Positions 63,671-64,000 of a DNA stretch of 64,000 nucleotides are shown here, one piece after another. The notes beneath the pieces are model-generated. The model did not search any database. It was given only the letters and a program-made list of their open reading frames with translations, and was not told the DNA's origin. Position 1 is the stretch's first letter; the number at the start of each line of letters is the position of its first letter. The DNA is from Comamonadaceae bacterium. GTDB lineage: Bacteria > Pseudomonadota > Gammaproteobacteria > Burkholderiales > Burkholderiaceae_C. The stretch is taken from assembly GCA_947479935.1 (NCBI GenBank), contig CANKBG010000004.1, positions 1 to 64,000 on the forward strand. Direction: 5' to 3'. A program made the translations under genes and the position numbers.

Positions 63671-64000
63671 CCTTTGTCTGAACAACACCATAAGGGTGCT
63701 GCTCGCCATCCCTCTGTTGTTTCATTCTTTAACTTGGGCCGCCCCACCCAGTTCCACAGCTGTTTGCAAGCGCCCGGTGTACCTCACTTTTGACACGGGT
63801 CACATGGGCGTTGCCCCCCACATTGCCAAGGTGTTAAAACAGCACGAAGTACCGGTGACATTTTTTGGGGCACACGAAAAAACACAGGAAGGCGATGGTT
63901 CGTTGGGCTCACATTGGGCCCCTTGGTGGAAGGACCGTGCAATGGAGGGCCACGAATTTGCCAGCCATACTTTTGACCATGCTTATTGGCGGGCCGATAT
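63654..64000 (+). CDS. Polysaccharide deacetylase (5' part, runs off right edge)
   Basis: The first 115 codons of a NodB-fold deacetylase; the rest is outside the window. ATG 63654 opens a frame that overlaps the propeller gene by 17 bases. A hydrophobic segment with an AWAA-type end (VLLAIPLLFHSLTWAA) suggests export. Motif 1 reads YLTFDTGHMGV, in which the second aspartate of the usual TFDDG is Thr. Motif 2 is SHTFDHAYWRAD with the two metal-binding histidines. Deacetylases of this type trim N-acetyl groups from exopolysaccharide or peptidoglycan. The start could be a downstream GTG, but the exported N-terminus supports the one given. Confidence 0.85.
   Translation, partial: MRRANDLCLNNTIRVLLAIPLLFHSLTWAAPPSSTAVCKRPVYLTFDTGHMGVAPHIAKVLKQHEVPVTFFGAHEKTQEGDGSLGSHWAPWWKDRAMEGHEFASHTFDHAYWRAD

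Overview
The window looks like ordinary chromosome from a betaproteobacterium of the order Burkholderiales, most likely family Comamonadaceae (Limnohabitans/Rhodoferax-like). This is inferred from gene content and order, not from any rRNA. The indicators are a gyrA-serC-pheA-tyrA-aroA::cmk-rpsA run with a fused EPSP synthase/cytidylate kinase, an OmpA-C lipoprotein-like protein before ubiG-gph, two Bug-type solute receptors, and pcm-rhodanese-tolC next to waaA. Base composition is moderate (roughly half GC by eye). Packing is very dense: many 4-bp start/stop overlaps, four tail-to-tail coding overlaps, and no gene-free stretch longer than about 290 bp. I saw no tRNA, rRNA, CRISPR, insertion sequence or prophage.

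Layout. 1-8774 (minus) is the mixed-function supraoperon: gyrA, serC, pheA, tyrA, aroA-cmk fusion, then rpsA running off the left edge. 9002-11187 (plus) carries ompA, a terminator, ubiG and gph. 11366-18009 is an accessory block. Its plus-strand part has an alpha/beta hydrolase, a Bug receptor and an RlmN-like radical SAM paralogue. Facing it on the minus strand are ogt, an EamA exporter, a second Bug receptor and an FAD monooxygenase, coupled by 4-bp overlaps. 18118-20868 (plus) holds phosphomannomutase and waaA for envelope sugar synthesis. 20846-28336 (minus) is a complete tripartite efflux locus: tetR with its own promoter, periplasmic adaptor, RND pump, then pcm-like methyltransferase, rhodanese and tolC.

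28416-34000 contains glutaryl-CoA dehydrogenase, msrA, a small exported protein, a ZnuD-like TonB receptor, pdxH and chaC. 34157-41887 is a sugar-acid catabolism cluster: eda and gloA at one end, then dgoA, dgoK, a DenD-like dehydrogenase and an IlvD/Edd dehydratase. These diverge from a 2-hydroxyacid dehydrogenase, a FadR-type regulator and a cupin. It reads as a De Ley-Doudoroff type route from an aldonate to pyruvate and glyceraldehyde 3-phosphate, without a transporter in the window. 41954-45422 has a B12-binding radical SAM protein and RhlE helicase. 45708-49178 pairs a periplasmic solute-binding protein with a hybrid histidine kinase, behind an AT-rich promoter.

49254-59271 is recC-recB-recD plus a DnaQ-like exonuclease, for double-strand break repair. 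59380-64000 has ettA, an RsuA-type pseudouridine synthase, an alpha/beta hydrolase, a YVTN beta-propeller protein and the 5' part of a polysaccharide deacetylase cut by the right edge.
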